DNA from: Telmatospirillum sp.
GTDB lineage: Bacteria; Pseudomonadota; Alphaproteobacteria; CACIAM-22H2
Length of the DNA stretch: 64,000 nucleotides
Direction: 5' to 3'
NCBI GenBank assembly: GCA_020248985.1
Contig: JADCGL010000028.1
Location: forward strand, 20,180 to 84,179
Shown: in pieces, positions 34,893 through 43,435 of the stretch
How the letters are laid out: each line of letters starts with the position of its first letter
How positions within the stretch are numbered: position 1 is the first letter of the stretch
The notes under the pieces: model-generated
What the model saw: only the letters and a program-made list of their open reading frames with translations
Database searches by the model: none
What the model was told of the DNA's origin: nothing
Program-made: the position numbers and the translations under genes

Positions 34893-35794
34893 TTGCTGCG
34901 CTCGAGTGCGCGCAACTCGTCGGCAAGCCGGTCCGCGAGTGCGAGGGCTGCAAAGGGCAAGGCACGTGCCGTCGGCACAACGATGCCGAGCTTCAGTGTG
35001 TTGATGCGGCGCGAGGCGAAGGGGCGCCAGGCTAACTCCGCGTCGGCGATCTCGCCCAGGAAGCCGAACCGCGTGAAGAACGCGATGCCCCAGCTTTCGC
35101 GGATCGCGTGTTTGAGCATGTGGATCGAATTCGACGTCAAGCGCGGCTCGAGCGAATCGCGAAACGCGGCAAAGTCGGGATCGATATCCGCACTTTTCGG
35201 AAGCGGCCCTTGCTGGCCGAGGACGGGAAAGGCCAGCGCCTCCTCGAAGCGCACGGTTCGCTTGCGGGCTAAGGGGTGGCGCGTTCCCATGACGACGCCG
35301 ATGGGGGCGGAAATCGTCGCGATGAATTGCGTGCCGGCCGGAAGCTGCGACACGAAGGTGAAGCCGATATCGGAGCGGCCGGCGGCAACGTCGCCTGGAA
35401 TGCGCGCCGGCTCGACCGCGAGCACCGTGTAGGTGACGGCCGGGAAGTCGGCGCGGAATCGGTCGAGGGCCTGCGGCAAGAACTGCACGAGAAGCGAGTC
35501 GACCGCACCGATCGCGACGTGGCCCGTCTTGACGCCGCGCAGATCGTCGATTTCGGCGCGGATGCGGTCGAACTCGGCCAGCGTACCGTTCACATGGCGC
35601 AGTAAAAGCTCGCCCGCGAGGGTCAAGCGCATGCGGCCCGGCAGCCGGTCGAAGACCGGCATACCGAGCTCATCCTCAAGCTTCAGCAACTGCCGATCGA
35701 CCGCACTCGGCGCAACGTTGAGAGTCGCCGCCGCACGTCGGACCGAACCGTGCCGCGCGATCTCCCTGAAATACTTGAGGACGGCCGCATGCAT
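34889..35794 (-). CDS. LysR-family transcriptional regulator
   Basis: A 301-residue LysR regulator: N-terminal winged helix (residues 1-60, FREIARHGSVRRAAATLNVA) and C-terminal periplasmic-binding-like effector domain (from about residue 90). It is embedded in the operon between the ferredoxin and amidohydrolase genes rather than divergent, which is atypical for LysR. It overlaps the downstream gene by 4 nt. A LysR-type T-N11-A palindrome upstream of the first operon gene (42260-42274) is a reasonable target. Confidence 0.9.
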   Translation of the reverse strand: MHAAVLKYFREIARHGSVRRAAATLNVAPSAVDRQLLKLEDELGMPVFDRLPGRMRLTLAGELLLRHVNGTLAEFDRIRAEIDDLRGVKTGHVAIGAVDSLLVQFLPQALDRFRADFPAVTYTVLAVEPARIPGDVAAGRSDIGFTFVSQLPAGTQFIATISAPIGVVMGTRHPLARKRTVRFEEALAFPVLGQQGPLPKSADIDPDFAAFRDSLEPRLTSNSIHMLKHAIRESWGIAFFTRFGFLGEIADAELAWRPFASRRINTLKLGIVVPTARALPFAALALADRLADELRALERSK

Positions 35795-35812
35795 GCGCGG
35801 ATATTGCTACGG

Positions 35813-36133
35813 CTACGGCCAGGAAGCCACCAGCGGGTGGTCCTTGTCGGTCGTGCGCCGCGCATCCGCACCGCCCGGCGAACCCCACCCGGTCACGTCG
35901 GGACCGAAGAATTCGGCATTCGCGGCCAGGAACGGCTTTTCTGCCTCTGGCAAGCGGTCGTCGGCGTGGATGGCGCCGACCGGGCAGACGGTCTCGCACA
36001 ATCCGCAGTCGATGCATTCGGTCGGGTGGATGTAGAGCGTGCGCCCGCCCTCGTAGATGCAGTCGACAGGACAAACCGAGAGGCATGCTTTGTCCTTGAG
36101 GTCGATGCACGGCGAGGCGATGACGTAGGGCAT
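35813..36133 (-). CDS. 7Fe-type ferredoxin
   Basis: A 106-residue ferredoxin. The first cysteine set (CIDLKDKACLSVCPVDC) and the second (CIDCGLCETVCP) follow the pattern of 7Fe/8Fe ferredoxins of the FdxA type with one [3Fe-4S] and one [4Fe-4S] cluster. The C-terminal third is extended as in that family. ATG overlaps the enoyl-CoA hydratase stop. It probably carries electrons for the FAD oxidoreductase of the same operon or an unlinked oxygenase. Confidence 0.88.
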   Translation of the reverse strand: MPYVIASPCIDLKDKACLSVCPVDCIYEGGRTLYIHPTECIDCGLCETVCPVGAIHADDRLPEAEKPFLAANAEFFGPDVTGWGSPGGADARRTTDKDHPLVASWP

Positions 36134-36909
36134 CAGCGGCCCTCCCAGACCGGTTTGCGCTTCTCGCGGAAAGCGGCAACGCCCTCTTCGGCGTCGCGCG
36201 ACTGCAGCGCCTCGACCAAGGCCGGAAGCCGATGGGCTTGCGCTTCGACGGCCGAGAGATGTGCTGTTTGCCGCACGACCTGCTTGATCGCGCGCACGCT
36301 GAGCGGCGCGCAAGCGAGGATCTCGGCAACCCACCGATCGACGGCCGCGTCGATTTCCGCGCGCGGCACGACCTCGTTCACAAGCCCCATCGACTGCGCT
36401 TCGCGCGCCGACAGGCGCCGGCCCGTCAACATGACGCCCATGGCTTGCCGGAACGGCACTTGCCGCTGGAGCAGCGTCATGCCGCCGTCGAGCGGCAGAC
36501 GGCCGACGCGCGCTTCGGGCAGGCCGAATGTCGCTTCCTCGGCTGCAACGACGATGTCGCAGCCCAAGACCATCTCGAAACCGCCGCCCAAAGCATGGCC
36601 GTTGACCCGTGCGACGACCGGCACGTCGAGCGTCTGGCGCAGCGCAATGCCGCCGAACCCGCCGACGCGCGCCGCCGCCCAATAGTCGAGACCGCTTTTG
36701 CCGGAACTGCCCTTCATGTCGGCGCCCGCACTGAACGCGCGGTCGCCCGCCCCCGTCAGCACCACGCAGCGGATCGAACGGTCGCCTTCGATCTGCGTCC
36801 AGATGCGCTGCAACTCCGCTTCGGTCGCGGCATCGACGGCATTCAGCACCTCGGGGCGGTCGATCGTCACGCGCGCCACATGGTCCGATATTTCGAAGCG
36901 TACGGGCAT
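36133..36909 (-). CDS. Enoyl-CoA hydratase/isomerase family protein
   Basis: A 258-residue crotonase-fold enzyme. Oxyanion-hole regions are AFSAGADMKG near residue 62 and GHALGGGFEM near residue 103; the acidic position following GLPEARVGRLP matches the catalytic Glu region of hydratases. It acts on an acyl-CoA, most likely made by the CoA-transferase whose stop it overlaps. Hydratase, isomerase or C-C lyase activity cannot be distinguished. Confidence 0.88.
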   Translation of the reverse strand: MPVRFEISDHVARVTIDRPEVLNAVDAATEAELQRIWTQIEGDRSIRCVVLTGAGDRAFSAGADMKGSSGKSGLDYWAAARVGGFGGIALRQTLDVPVVARVNGHALGGGFEMVLGCDIVVAAEEATFGLPEARVGRLPLDGGMTLLQRQVPFRQAMGVMLTGRRLSAREAQSMGLVNEVVPRAEIDAAVDRWVAEILACAPLSVRAIKQVVRQTAHLSAVEAQAHRLPALVEALQSRDAEEGVAAFREKRKPVWEGR

Positions 36910-38078
36910 CAGGCCGCCCCGGATTTCACGAGCCCGATTTCCGCCAGAACTTCGTCCGTATGCTCGCCGAGCTTCGGCGGCACGATGCGGATGCCGACGG
37001 GCGCGTGCGCAAGGTGAACCGGCGAGCCGACGACGCGCATCGTCTCGCTCGGCCCCTCGGCTTCCAAAACCATGCCGTTGATCGCGGTTTGCTTGTCGGC
37101 GAGCGCTTCGGCGAGCGTCCGAACCGGCGCGCAGAGCAGATCCTCGGCCTCGAGCCGCGCCAGCACGGCCGCGTTCGTGTAGCTCGCGAACCGCTCGCGG
37201 AAAATCGCATGCAGCGCTGCTTTGTTGGCAACGCGCAACTCGTGCGTCGCAAAGCGCGGATCCTCGGCAAGCGCCGGAATCTCGAGCGCGTTGGCGATGT
37301 CCCGCAGCGGATCAGCTTTGAAAGCGCCCACGAGCACGACGGCGCCGTCTTGCGTGCGGAAGACGCCCGAGAGCGGCATCGCTCCCCAATTGACTTCGCG
37401 TCCGCGCATCATATGGGCGGTCGCTTCCTGCATCTGCGCGGCAATCATCGAATCGTAAAGCGACACGGAGACGAGCTGGCCGCGTCCGGTCTTCGCGCGC
37501 TGCAGCAACGCCAGCAGCACGCCCTGGACCATGTGCATGCCTGCCGAATAGTCGGCGAACGTGGTCGGATAGATCGAAAGCGGCAGCGATTCGTCGGAGC
37601 GGCGCATCATCGTGCCGCTCATCGCTTGCGCGAGCACGTCCTGGCCGCCTTTGTGCGCATAGGGCCCCGTCAGCCCGTAGCCGGTGCCGACGGCGTAGAT
37701 CAGGCGCGGATTGCGCGCCGCGAGCGCTTCGTAGCCGAAACCCATCTTCTCCATGACGCCGGCGCGGAAATTGTTGACGACGACATCGGCCTCGTCGATG
37801 AGCCGCAGCACGGCTTCGCGCAGCTCGGGCTTGCGCAGATCGAGGGCAACGGATCGTTTGTTGCGGTTGAGCGAGCAGAAAACCGGCCCCTGCAGCCCGG
37901 CCGGATCGTTTGGAAAAGCGGTCCGCGACAGGTCGCCCGCACCCGGCCGCTCGATCTTGACGACATCGGCACCGTAGTCGCCCAGCATCTGGGTGGCACA
38001 CGGTCCCATCATGACTTGCGTGAAATCGATGACCCGAATGCCTTCGAGCGGCAGCGGCGGATTGGCTGATTTGGTCAC
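36909..38078 (-). CDS. Class III CoA-transferase (CaiB/BaiF family)
   Basis: A 389-residue family III CoA-transferase. The N-terminus IRVIDFTQVMMGPCATQMLG and the block VVKIERPGAGDLSR are diagnostic; the active-site Asp corresponds to the YGLTGPYAHKGGQD region. The start is GTG at 38078, overlapping the upstream FAD-enzyme stop (GTGA), preferred over a longer form that would run 26 residues into that gene. It activates a carboxylic acid to its CoA ester by reversible transfer, feeding the enoyl-CoA hydratase. Donor and acceptor acids are unknown. Confidence 0.9.
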   Translation of the reverse strand: MTKSANPPLPLEGIRVIDFTQVMMGPCATQMLGDYGADVVKIERPGAGDLSRTAFPNDPAGLQGPVFCSLNRNKRSVALDLRKPELREAVLRLIDEADVVVNNFRAGVMEKMGFGYEALAARNPRLIYAVGTGYGLTGPYAHKGGQDVLAQAMSGTMMRRSDESLPLSIYPTTFADYSAGMHMVQGVLLALLQRAKTGRGQLVSVSLYDSMIAAQMQEATAHMMRGREVNWGAMPLSGVFRTQDGAVVLVGAFKADPLRDIANALEIPALAEDPRFATHELRVANKAALHAIFRERFASYTNAAVLARLEAEDLLCAPVRTLAEALADKQTAINGMVLEAEGPSETMRVVGSPVHLAHAPVGIRIVPPKLGEHTDEVLAEIGLVKSGAA

Positions 38079-39427
38079 GCTTGCACCTCCAACTGACGGG
38101 CATTGGCCGACGGCCGGTCGCCCGGATCGCCGCCTTGCGCGCGCACCGCGCGACAAATATCGGCCGCCGCCACATTGCGCGCCGCGATCCCTTTATTGAG
38201 GGCGAGTGCGGCGGCAACCCCGGCGGCCTGGCCCATCGACATGCAAGGCGGGATCTCGCGCGACAGTTTTTGCGCTGCTTCAGTCGCCGAATAATGCCGG
38301 CCCGCGACGATCAGCTGATCGACACCTTTGGGCAGCATCGCGCGGTAGGGCGTGTAGTAGTCGCGTCCGCGCGCCACCGTGTCGGGGAAATGGACGCGGT
38401 CCATCACGTCTTCTTTCGAGACGACATATTCGCCCTCGAGCAGGCGCGTGGTGCGCACGCCGAGTTGCGGCGCAACATCGACGACAAAACAATTCTTGAA
38501 CCCCGGCATGTTCGCGCGCACGAAATCGACGAGCGCGTAGATGCGTTTGCGGCCTTCGAAATCCGCGCGCGTCTGGTCTTCGACGCGCAGCGCATCGAAG
38601 CCCGGCATATGCGGGCAGTTGCACCACACGATCCCGGGCAGCGGCGTCTTGAGCCACCAATAGTCCCAGCTGCCGCCCATCGTGCGTTTGGCTTCGCGGT
38701 CGATGCGCGCGAAGGCTTCGGGTTCTTCGTATTGGAAGCGTTCGGCTTCGATCGTGTCGACGCCGCCGAGCCGGAAGACGGTCGTGACGATGTAGTTCCC
38801 TTTGGCGAAAGGCACCCCTGCCGACGCCGCAACGTCGAGATCGCCGGTCGCGTCGATGACGATATCGCCGAGGATGGCTTCGCGCCCGGCTTTTGTCTCG
38901 CACACAACACCAGCCGCACGGCCGTCGCGCACGATCGTGCGCGCGAACCACGAATGCAGACGCACTTCGATCCCGGCCTCTGTCGCCATCTCGTTCGAAG
39001 CGCGCTTCCAGCCGTCGGGGTCGAAGGCGGCCGCGAAAACGATCGGCTGCGGTTTGGATTGCGCGCGGAAATCCTGCGCACCCCAGCGCGACCATTTCCG
39101 CCAAGCAGCCCAGCTTGCGACGCGATCTTCTTCGGGCGGATATATCGCATGGCCGCGCTTGGCAAGGCGCTCGATCATTTCCATGCACAGCCCGGTCACC
39201 GTGATTTCCGGGCCGTTCGTCATGTCGTCGAGCACAAGCACCATGCCGCCGGCCGCAAGCCCGCCCAGATAGGGATAGCGCTCGACGATCGCGGTTTTGG
39301 CGCCCATGCGCGCGGCTGCGATTGCGGCGGCAAAGCCCGCAGGTCCGCCGCCGACGACGACGACGTCGGCGCGTGCGGCAATTCGGGCCGAACCGCCGGG
39401 TTCTTCGATGCGATCTTGCGAAGCCAT
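38075..39427 (-). CDS. FAD-dependent oxidoreductase (FAD_oxidored/PF12831 type)
   Basis: A 450-residue flavoprotein. The dinucleotide-binding fold VVVVGGGPAGFAAAIAAARM lies at about residues 20-40. DIVIDATGDLDVAASAGVPF near residue 190 is the second FAD contact typical of this family, and EIPPCMSMGQAAGVAAALAL near residue 395 the C-terminal FAD motif. Start at 39427 chosen because GGAG sits 9 nt upstream; ATG at 39436 is the alternative. Family members oxidise organic acids, amines or alcohols, but most are uncharacterised. It lies between the transporter and CoA-transferase genes and may pass electrons to the operon's ferredoxin. Confidence 0.85.
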   Translation of the reverse strand: MASQDRIEEPGGSARIAARADVVVVGGGPAGFAAAIAAARMGAKTAIVERYPYLGGLAAGGMVLVLDDMTNGPEITVTGLCMEMIERLAKRGHAIYPPEEDRVASWAAWRKWSRWGAQDFRAQSKPQPIVFAAAFDPDGWKRASNEMATEAGIEVRLHSWFARTIVRDGRAAGVVCETKAGREAILGDIVIDATGDLDVAASAGVPFAKGNYIVTTVFRLGGVDTIEAERFQYEEPEAFARIDREAKRTMGGSWDYWWLKTPLPGIVWCNCPHMPGFDALRVEDQTRADFEGRKRIYALVDFVRANMPGFKNCFVVDVAPQLGVRTTRLLEGEYVVSKEDVMDRVHFPDTVARGRDYYTPYRAMLPKGVDQLIVAGRHYSATEAAQKLSREIPPCMSMGQAAGVAAALALNKGIAARNVAAADICRAVRAQGGDPGDRPSANARQLEVQA

Positions 39428-39441
39428 GCGGGACATCTCCG

Positions 39442-40263
39442 TTAGACGCTCGAAGGCGCGTTCCAGCGCACGACGAGGCGTTCGATCAGGGATATTGCGA
39501 GGAAGAAAAGGACCGAGAATGTCGAGCCAACGGCGACGGTCGCGTAAAGAAGGGCGGTGTCGAAATTGTAGGTCGACTGGATGATCAAGGCGCCGATGCC
39601 GACCGTCGAGCCGATCCATTCGCCGACGATTGCGCCGATGACGGCGGTAGATGCCGCGATCTTGAGCGCCGAAAACAAATAGGGCAGCGAATTGAGCAGC
39701 CGGAGTTTGAAGAAGATTTCGCGTTGGCTCGCGGACAGCACTCGCATGAGTTCCATCGCCTGCGGATTCACCGATTCGAGCCCCCGCACCATGTTCACGA
39801 GCGTGGGGAAGAAGCAGATCAAGGCCGCGATCGCGATTTTGGGCTCCATGCCGTTGCCCAGCAGCAGCACGAGGATTGGCGCTTTGGCGACGACGGGAAC
39901 CGTGTTGATTAAAACGACCACCGGAAACAGCGCCTCCTCGGCCGATTTTTTGTGCACGAATACGGTCGCGATCGCGATGGCCGCGAAGTTTCCGAGCAGG
40001 AACCCGAGAACGGATTCGACGGCCGTGACCCAAAGATTGCGCATGAGCATGTCGAACTTCGCGACGAGCGTCGCCACGACTGCTACCGGCGACGGCGCCA
40101 CGAAGGGCGGTACTTCGAGAAAATGAACGAGCCCCGCCCACGCCAGAAGAAACGCAACGACGCCGGCCACAGGCAAAAGCCGCCTGCGCCAAAGCGTGCG
40201 CGTGCGTGCGGCGCGATAGGCGGCTTCTGCGGCGGCGATGGCGGCTGTCGCACTCGTTGCCAT
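39442..40263 (-). CDS. ABC transporter permease (SsuC/TauC-like)
   Basis: A 273-residue inner-membrane permease with about six hydrophobic segments. The EAA loop region is MELMRVLSASQREIFFKLR near residue 165. The start at 40263 is preferred because GGGAGG lies 6 nt upstream; an ATG 6 nt earlier would have no spacing. It works with the ATPase at 40266 and the NMT1-like binding protein at 41074, a set typical for sulfonates, nitrate, pyrimidine precursors or aromatic acids. Confidence 0.9.
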   Translation of the reverse strand: MATSATAAIAAAEAAYRAARTRTLWRRRLLPVAGVVAFLLAWAGLVHFLEVPPFVAPSPVAVVATLVAKFDMLMRNLWVTAVESVLGFLLGNFAAIAIATVFVHKKSAEEALFPVVVLINTVPVVAKAPILVLLLGNGMEPKIAIAALICFFPTLVNMVRGLESVNPQAMELMRVLSASQREIFFKLRLLNSLPYLFSALKIAASTAVIGAIVGEWIGSTVGIGALIIQSTYNFDTALLYATVAVGSTFSVLFFLAISLIERLVVRWNAPSSV

Positions 40264-40265
40264 TG

Positions 40266-41072
40266 TCATCCTCCCAGCAGCTGGCGCAACTGTGCGGCCA
40301 CGCGAACGAAGCGCTCGGTGTCGCGCATCGCAAGCGTGCGCTCGGCCGGCAGATCGACATCGACCATCGCGCGCACGCGGCCCGGATTGGCGGCAAGCAC
40401 GAGCACGCGTTGGCTGAGGAACGCCGCCTCGTAGATCGAATGGGTGACGAAGAGGATCGTCGTCTTGGTCTCTTGCCAGATGCGCAGCAGTTCTTCGTTG
40501 AGCCGGTCGCGCGTGATTTCGTCGAGTGCGCCAAACGGCTCGTCCATCAGTAGGATTTGCGGCGCGCCAAGAAGGGCGCGCGCGATCGCAACGCGCTGGC
40601 GCATGCCGCCCGACAATTCGTGCGGATAGGCATTCTCCCAGCCTTCGAGGCCGACAAGCCGCAGCAGCTCGCGCGGGCTTGGTCCGGCCAGCTTGCGCGC
40701 GCCGCCGACTTCGAGCGGCAAGGCGACGTTGTCGATCGCCGAGCGCCACGGCAGCAACGCCGAGTCCTGGAAGACGAAGCCGAGTGCGCGGTCGCGCCGC
40801 GCCTTTTCGGGTGCTCCGCCCAAGACCGTGCACTTTCCCTCAGCGAACGGAATCAGATCCGCGACGACCCGCAGAAGCGTCGACTTGCCGCATCCCGACG
40901 GTCCGAGCAGCGACAGAAAGGCACCCTTGGCGATATCGAACGAAACGCCTTCGAGCGCTGTTACAGTGCGCCGATCCGTAACGAACCTGACTGAAAGATC
41001 GGTGCAAACCACGGCGGGCGCTGCTGCGCCCGCCGTGTTCGCCGCGGCTTCGGGATGCGAGCTCGCGTCCAT
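40266..41072 (-). CDS. ABC transporter ATPase (SsuB/TauB-like)
   Basis: A 268-residue ATPase: Walker A GPSGCGKST near residue 57, Q-loop FQDSALLPW, signature LSGGMRQR, Walker B ILLMDEPFGALDE, switch His VTHSIYEA. FQDxALLPW and DEPFGALD are typical of the nitrate/sulfonate/taurine group. It follows the binding-protein gene by 1 nt and is tightly linked to the permease. Confidence 0.92.
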   Translation of the reverse strand: MDASSHPEAAANTAGAAAPAVVCTDLSVRFVTDRRTVTALEGVSFDIAKGAFLSLLGPSGCGKSTLLRVVADLIPFAEGKCTVLGGAPEKARRDRALGFVFQDSALLPWRSAIDNVALPLEVGGARKLAGPSPRELLRLVGLEGWENAYPHELSGGMRQRVAIARALLGAPQILLMDEPFGALDEITRDRLNEELLRIWQETKTTILFVTHSIYEAAFLSQRVLVLAANPGRVRAMVDVDLPAERTLAMRDTERFVRVAAQLRQLLGG

Positions 41073-41073
41073 A

Positions 41074-42111
41074 TCAACCGATGCGCGGCCGCGCGGTTCC
41101 GGTTGCGGCGAGCACTTCCATCGTCATGACCTCGTCGACGCTCGGCACGCGCTTGGAGAACTGGCCGAGCTGCGCGTAGAGATCGATCTGGTCCTTCCAG
41201 ACTTGCGGGTCCATAGCGCCCCAGCCATTGGTCTTCGTGTTCTCGTTGAAGGCGTATTTCAGCATCACGTCGGCCGCTTCGATTTCGTCGGCCCGGTTCA
41301 GGTTCGGGAATTCCTTGATCAGGAAATCCACCGCCTGAGTCGGGTTGGCGTAGGCGTATTCCCAGCCCTTGCCCGTCGCGCGCACAAAACGCGCAAGCGT
41401 GTCGGTCTTGGTCTGGATGTTCCGTGCCGTGGCGTAGTAGGGCAGCGCGTAGAGGCGAACACCCGTATCCCACAGGCGCAGATCGACGCGCTGGTCGCCC
41501 AGCACTTTGAGTGCCGTCGTGTTCGTGAGCCAGCCGGTGACGACATCGACCTGGCCCGTCAGAAGCGGCGCCATGTCGGCCCCGATCGTGACAATCTGGA
41601 CGCTGCTTTCGGGGATGTTGTTCTTCGCCAGCAGGGCGCGCAGCAGAATGACGCCTGTCGCCTGAATGCCGACCTTTTTGCCCACCAGATCGGCAGGCTT
41701 CGCAACGGGATTTTTCTTCAGCGAGAAGAACGTGTATGGGTGCTGCTGCGCCCCAACCGCAAAACATTTGATCGGAATGTCCTGCGAGGCGGCAAGCATC
41801 AGCGACGGGCTCGACGAGACCTGGCCGACTTCGAAGCGGCCCGCCGCAACGATGGCGACGCCGTCGATATTGGGGCCGCCGGCCTGAAAGCGCATGTCGA
41901 TGCCTTCGGCATCGTAGTAGCCCATGTATTTGGCGGCGACTTCGCCGAGCTGGTTGCCGGACAGGAGCCAGCCGAGCTGCAGATTGACGATGGCTTTGCC
42001 CTGGGCTTGCGCCCCAACCGAGACCAGCCCGGTTCCGGCCCCGAGTGCCGCGGCACCGCCCAATGCAAGAGCGCTGCGACGCGTGATCGAATTCTTGGTT
42101 TTGTTTTCCAT
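41074..42111 (-). CDS. ABC transporter substrate-binding protein (NMT1/SsuA-like)
   Basis: A 345-residue binding protein with a twin-arginine-like signal (ITRRSALALGGAAALG, cleavage near GAQAQ). The mature domain starts NLQLGWLLSGNQLGEVAAK, a pattern seen in NMT1/THI5-like binding proteins. Start at 42111 chosen because GGAGG lies 5 nt upstream; an ATG at 42123 would include that site inside the gene. First gene of the cassette 3 operon. Ligand unassigned. Confidence 0.88.
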   Translation of the reverse strand: MENKTKNSITRRSALALGGAAALGAGTGLVSVGAQAQGKAIVNLQLGWLLSGNQLGEVAAKYMGYYDAEGIDMRFQAGGPNIDGVAIVAAGRFEVGQVSSSPSLMLAASQDIPIKCFAVGAQQHPYTFFSLKKNPVAKPADLVGKKVGIQATGVILLRALLAKNNIPESSVQIVTIGADMAPLLTGQVDVVTGWLTNTTALKVLGDQRVDLRLWDTGVRLYALPYYATARNIQTKTDTLARFVRATGKGWEYAYANPTQAVDFLIKEFPNLNRADEIEAADVMLKYAFNENTKTNGWGAMDPQVWKDQIDLYAQLGQFSKRVPSVDEVMTMEVLAATGTARPRIG

Positions 42112-42439
42112 TCCCGCCTCCATCTGTCGGATTTTTGCCCCTGGTGCTGCATGCAGAAACGCGATTTGGCCTCTCTTCGCGGAGGCTCATCTGGTCCGTA
42201 ATGGAGCAAGTATCGGACCTGTCCGACGTTCTCGAAAGCGCAAAAAAATCGACACGGCGTTGCCAAAACGGCAACGTATTCTGCCCGCAAAAGCGCCGAA
42301 TTCGAAAATGTCCGTTTGTGCGCTGTTGGGATCGAGCGGCGTGGAGAAATCGCGATCCAGGCGGCCTTGCGTTTCGCGGGCACGGAGATCGGCGCCGCTG
42401 CGGAACCGGAGACCGACGTCCGACTGCCGTCTCTACCGA
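42112..42439. promoter_or_regulatory. Promoter region of cassette 3 operon with LysR-type palindrome
   Basis: A gene-free 328-bp stretch before the minus-strand operon. It contains a perfect inverted repeat, CGTTGCC at 42258-42264 and GGCAACG at 42270-42276, with a 5-bp spacer. Its core TTGCCAAAACGGCAA fits the T-N11-A pattern of LysR binding boxes. It is 147 nt upstream of the first start codon. The 42300-42439 part shows no recognised feature. Confidence 0.55.
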
Positions 42440-42484
42440 TGGTCGGAGCGAGAGGATCCGAACCTCCGGCCCCTAGCTCCCGAA
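42440..42484 (-). repeat. tRNA-Pro(CGG) 3'-half remnant, copy 4
   Basis: Forty-five bases matching copies 2 and 3, from CCA to the anticodon loop on the minus strand. The flank at 42485-42555 resembles that of copy 1 (AATCAATG-CAGTTG core, then a T-run with GGGG). It separates cassette 3 from the IS3 remnant and cassette 4. Confidence 0.88.
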
Positions 42485-42604
42485 TTATGAGGAAATCCAA
42501 TGAAATCAATGTCAGTTGTAAGATTTTGAGGATTTTTTGGGGAAAGCTTGAAGATATTGAAAGTTTTATTGGGATGTAACTCGCCTCACTCTTTTTAGTC
42601 CAAA

Positions 42605-42841
42605 ACCACAAGATGCCAATCATCCGCAGCAACGCGGTAATCCGGCGGTAGCAACAGCGCCCGTATTCGGACGCCAAGGTGACAACATCCTTGGTCAGAA
42701 CATCCTCGTCGGCCCGGACCGTGGGGATATAGCTCTGGGTTCCCAGCGGTTGGCTGACGATCCGGCAAGGATGGCGTTCCGACAACCGATACTTCTGTTG
42801 GATCGCCTCGACCGCCTGCCGGCGTCAATCGGGCGCTACAA
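42605..42841 (-). pseudogene. IS3-family transposase OrfB, N-terminal fragment
   Basis: The minus-strand frame from about 42841 gives RRQAVEAIQQKYRLSERH and, further on, VLTKDVVTLASEYGRCCYRR, which correspond to the start of IS3-group OrfB (the 'YGRYGYRRI' helix-turn region). It ends soon after ITALLRMIG, long before the DDE integrase core, and no start codon in the normal context is seen. Non-functional. Confidence 0.72.
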
Positions 42842-42843
42842 GT

Positions 42844-43134
42844 TTAGCTGCGCTGGCCTTCGGCTCCCTCGGCAACATCCTTGAGAATCTGCTTCTCCAG
42901 CGACAGGTCCGCAACCAGCCGCTTCAGCCGGGCGTTCTCCCGTTCGAGGTCCTTGAACCGCTTGGCCTGTTCGATCTCGAGGCCGCCATACTCGTTGCGC
43001 CAGCGATAGTAGCTCTGCTCGGTAATCTCGGCCTCTTTGCACGCCTAGCCAATGGTCCGGCCTTGCGCCACAAGCACTTCGATCTGCCGCAGCTTCGTGA
43101 CGATCTGCTCGGCGCTATGTCGTTTTCTGGGCAT
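42844..43134 (-). pseudogene. IS3-family transposase OrfA with internal stop
   Basis: Starts MPRKRHSAEQIVTKLRQ, the typical IS3-group OrfA helix-turn-helix. After 29 codons a TAG (minus strand, 43047-43045) interrupts it where a Lys, Ser or Gln would normally lie before ACKEAEITEQSYYRWR. The frame then runs intact through the leucine-zipper segment (RENARLKRLVADLSLEKQIL) to TAA. One nonsense mutation separates it from an intact OrfA. Confidence 0.8.
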
Positions 43135-43200
43135 CTTCCGGGGTTCCTTTCCAAACTGATTATCTCAAGCAGCTTTGTCCAAGGAAACCCGGTCAGGTCA

Positions 43201-43435
43201 GTCGCAAGCTTGGCAGGTCAAGACCTCCGCGCGGATCACATGCGTTGGCTCCCCGCACCATTCGCAAGGGAGACCAGCAATGCGTTTGGTAACACCAAAG
43301 CTCGGATGGATGCAGGCTCTGCATTAAGTGCAAAACCGGCGAACCAAGTCGCTCGCTGAACCCTCGATCGCCCGCATCGCGGTGGGCGCGCATATCAGCT
43401 TCGACGAAAGCCGCGCGCATTTGGTGACAGGCACA
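43201..43435. other. Gene-free stretch between IS remnant and operon end
   Basis: No recognisable gene, RNA or terminator. A short direct echo of the IS end (AGGTCA at 43195 and again near 43218) may reflect IS debris. Short open frames here show no recognisable motif. Confidence 0.35.

Larger units (their letters stand above)
42605..43200 (-). mobile_element. Truncated IS3-family insertion sequence
   Basis: Remnant of an IS3-family element read on the minus strand. The left end is probably the TGACCTGACC at 43200, then orfA (43134-42844) and the beginning of orfB. The catalytic DDE half of orfB and the right inverted repeat are missing; homology stops about 50-120 bp from the tRNA-Pro remnant flank. 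A full-length element would be about 1.2 kb, so roughly half is left. It cannot transpose by itself. Confidence 0.75.
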
